Part shown: positions 6,712 through 6,772 of the stretch, in pieces
How the letters are laid out: the number at the start of each line of letters is the position of its first letter
How positions within the stretch are numbered: position 1 is the stretch's first letter
Assembly (NCBI GenBank): GCA_905210875.1
Contig: CAJLYN010000119.1
Coordinates: 1 to 6,772 of the forward strand
DNA: 6,772 nucleotides
Origin: an uncultured Bacteroides sp.
GTDB taxonomy: Bacteria > Bacteroidota > Bacteroidia > Bacteroidales > UBA11471
Direction: 5' to 3'
Made by a program: the position numbers and the translations under genes
The notes under the pieces: model-generated
Databases searched by the model: none
What the model was told of the DNA's origin: nothing
What the model saw: the letters and a program-made list of their open reading frames with translations, nothing else

Positions 6712-6735
6712 GTCTTCCTCGCATGTGAGGGAGAC
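6712..6735 (+). terminator. Hairpin downstream of the second GH28 gene
   Basis: GTCTTCCTC (6712-6720) pairs with GAGGGAGAC (6727-6735) around a 6-base loop, with one G-U pair. It begins 38 bases after the stop codon. No T-run follows. It is a possible terminator on position and pairing alone. Confidence 0.4.
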
Positions 6736-6754
6736 TGTCCGTATAAAAGCGGGC

Positions 6755-6772
6755 GGTGCCATGAAAGGCACC
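6755..6772 (+). other. Short perfect hairpin at the window edge
   Basis: GGTGCC (6755-6760) and GGCACC (6767-6772) pair perfectly around ATGAAA. The preceding GCGGGC (6749-6754) could extend the stem if its complement follows beyond the window, which would make this the main terminator after the GH28 gene. The sequence ends here, so this cannot be decided. Confidence 0.3.

Overview
The window looks like a chromosomal segment of a Bacteroidota species, most likely a gut or host-associated member of the Bacteroidales. The reasons are the lack of Shine-Dalgarno sequences before any start codon, A-rich leaders, promoter elements matching the Bacteroides -33 TTTG / -7 TAnnTTTG consensus, roughly even base composition in genes with AT-rich spacers, and pectin-active glycoside hydrolases carrying lipoprotein or Sec signals. 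The genus cannot be fixed from the sequence alone.

Layout: (1) 18-689, + strand, a YczE/YitT-like (DUF6198-type) integral membrane protein of unknown role. (2) 707-767, a perfect 27-bp inverted repeat between convergent genes, probably a bidirectional terminator. (3) 780-1934, - strand, a GH88/GH105-type unsaturated uronyl hydrolase lipoprotein. (4) 1935-2180, a divergent spacer with a probable promoter for the next gene. (5) 2181-3032, + strand, a short-chain dehydrogenase/reductase with a 40-residue N-terminal extension. (6) 3033-3178, a convergent spacer with two hairpins. (7) 3179-4750, - strand, a GH28 polygalacturonase-type enzyme, probably a lipoprotein. (8) 4751-5279, a 529-bp divergent spacer with promoter candidates and small symmetric sequences. 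(9) 5280-6674, + strand, a second, diverged GH28 enzyme with a Sec signal. (10) 6675-6772, a short trailer with two small hairpins.

Three of the five genes point to breakdown of pectin. GH28 enzymes hydrolyse galacturonosyl bonds in homogalacturonan or rhamnogalacturonan. GH105/GH88 enzymes remove the unsaturated uronic acid that pectate or rhamnogalacturonan lyases leave at the non-reducing end. No lyase, SusC/SusD pair or regulator gene lies inside the window, so this is either the edge of a polysaccharide utilisation locus or a loose group of pectin genes. A link of the dehydrogenase or the membrane protein to pectin use is not supported beyond proximity.

I see no phage, insertion sequence, CRISPR array, tRNA or rRNA, and no clearly new biological system. 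The points most worth a second look are the Arg-to-Tyr change in the RxK motif of the second GH28, the divergent GH28 control region, the long perfect hairpin at 707-767, and the extended N-terminus of the dehydrogenase.
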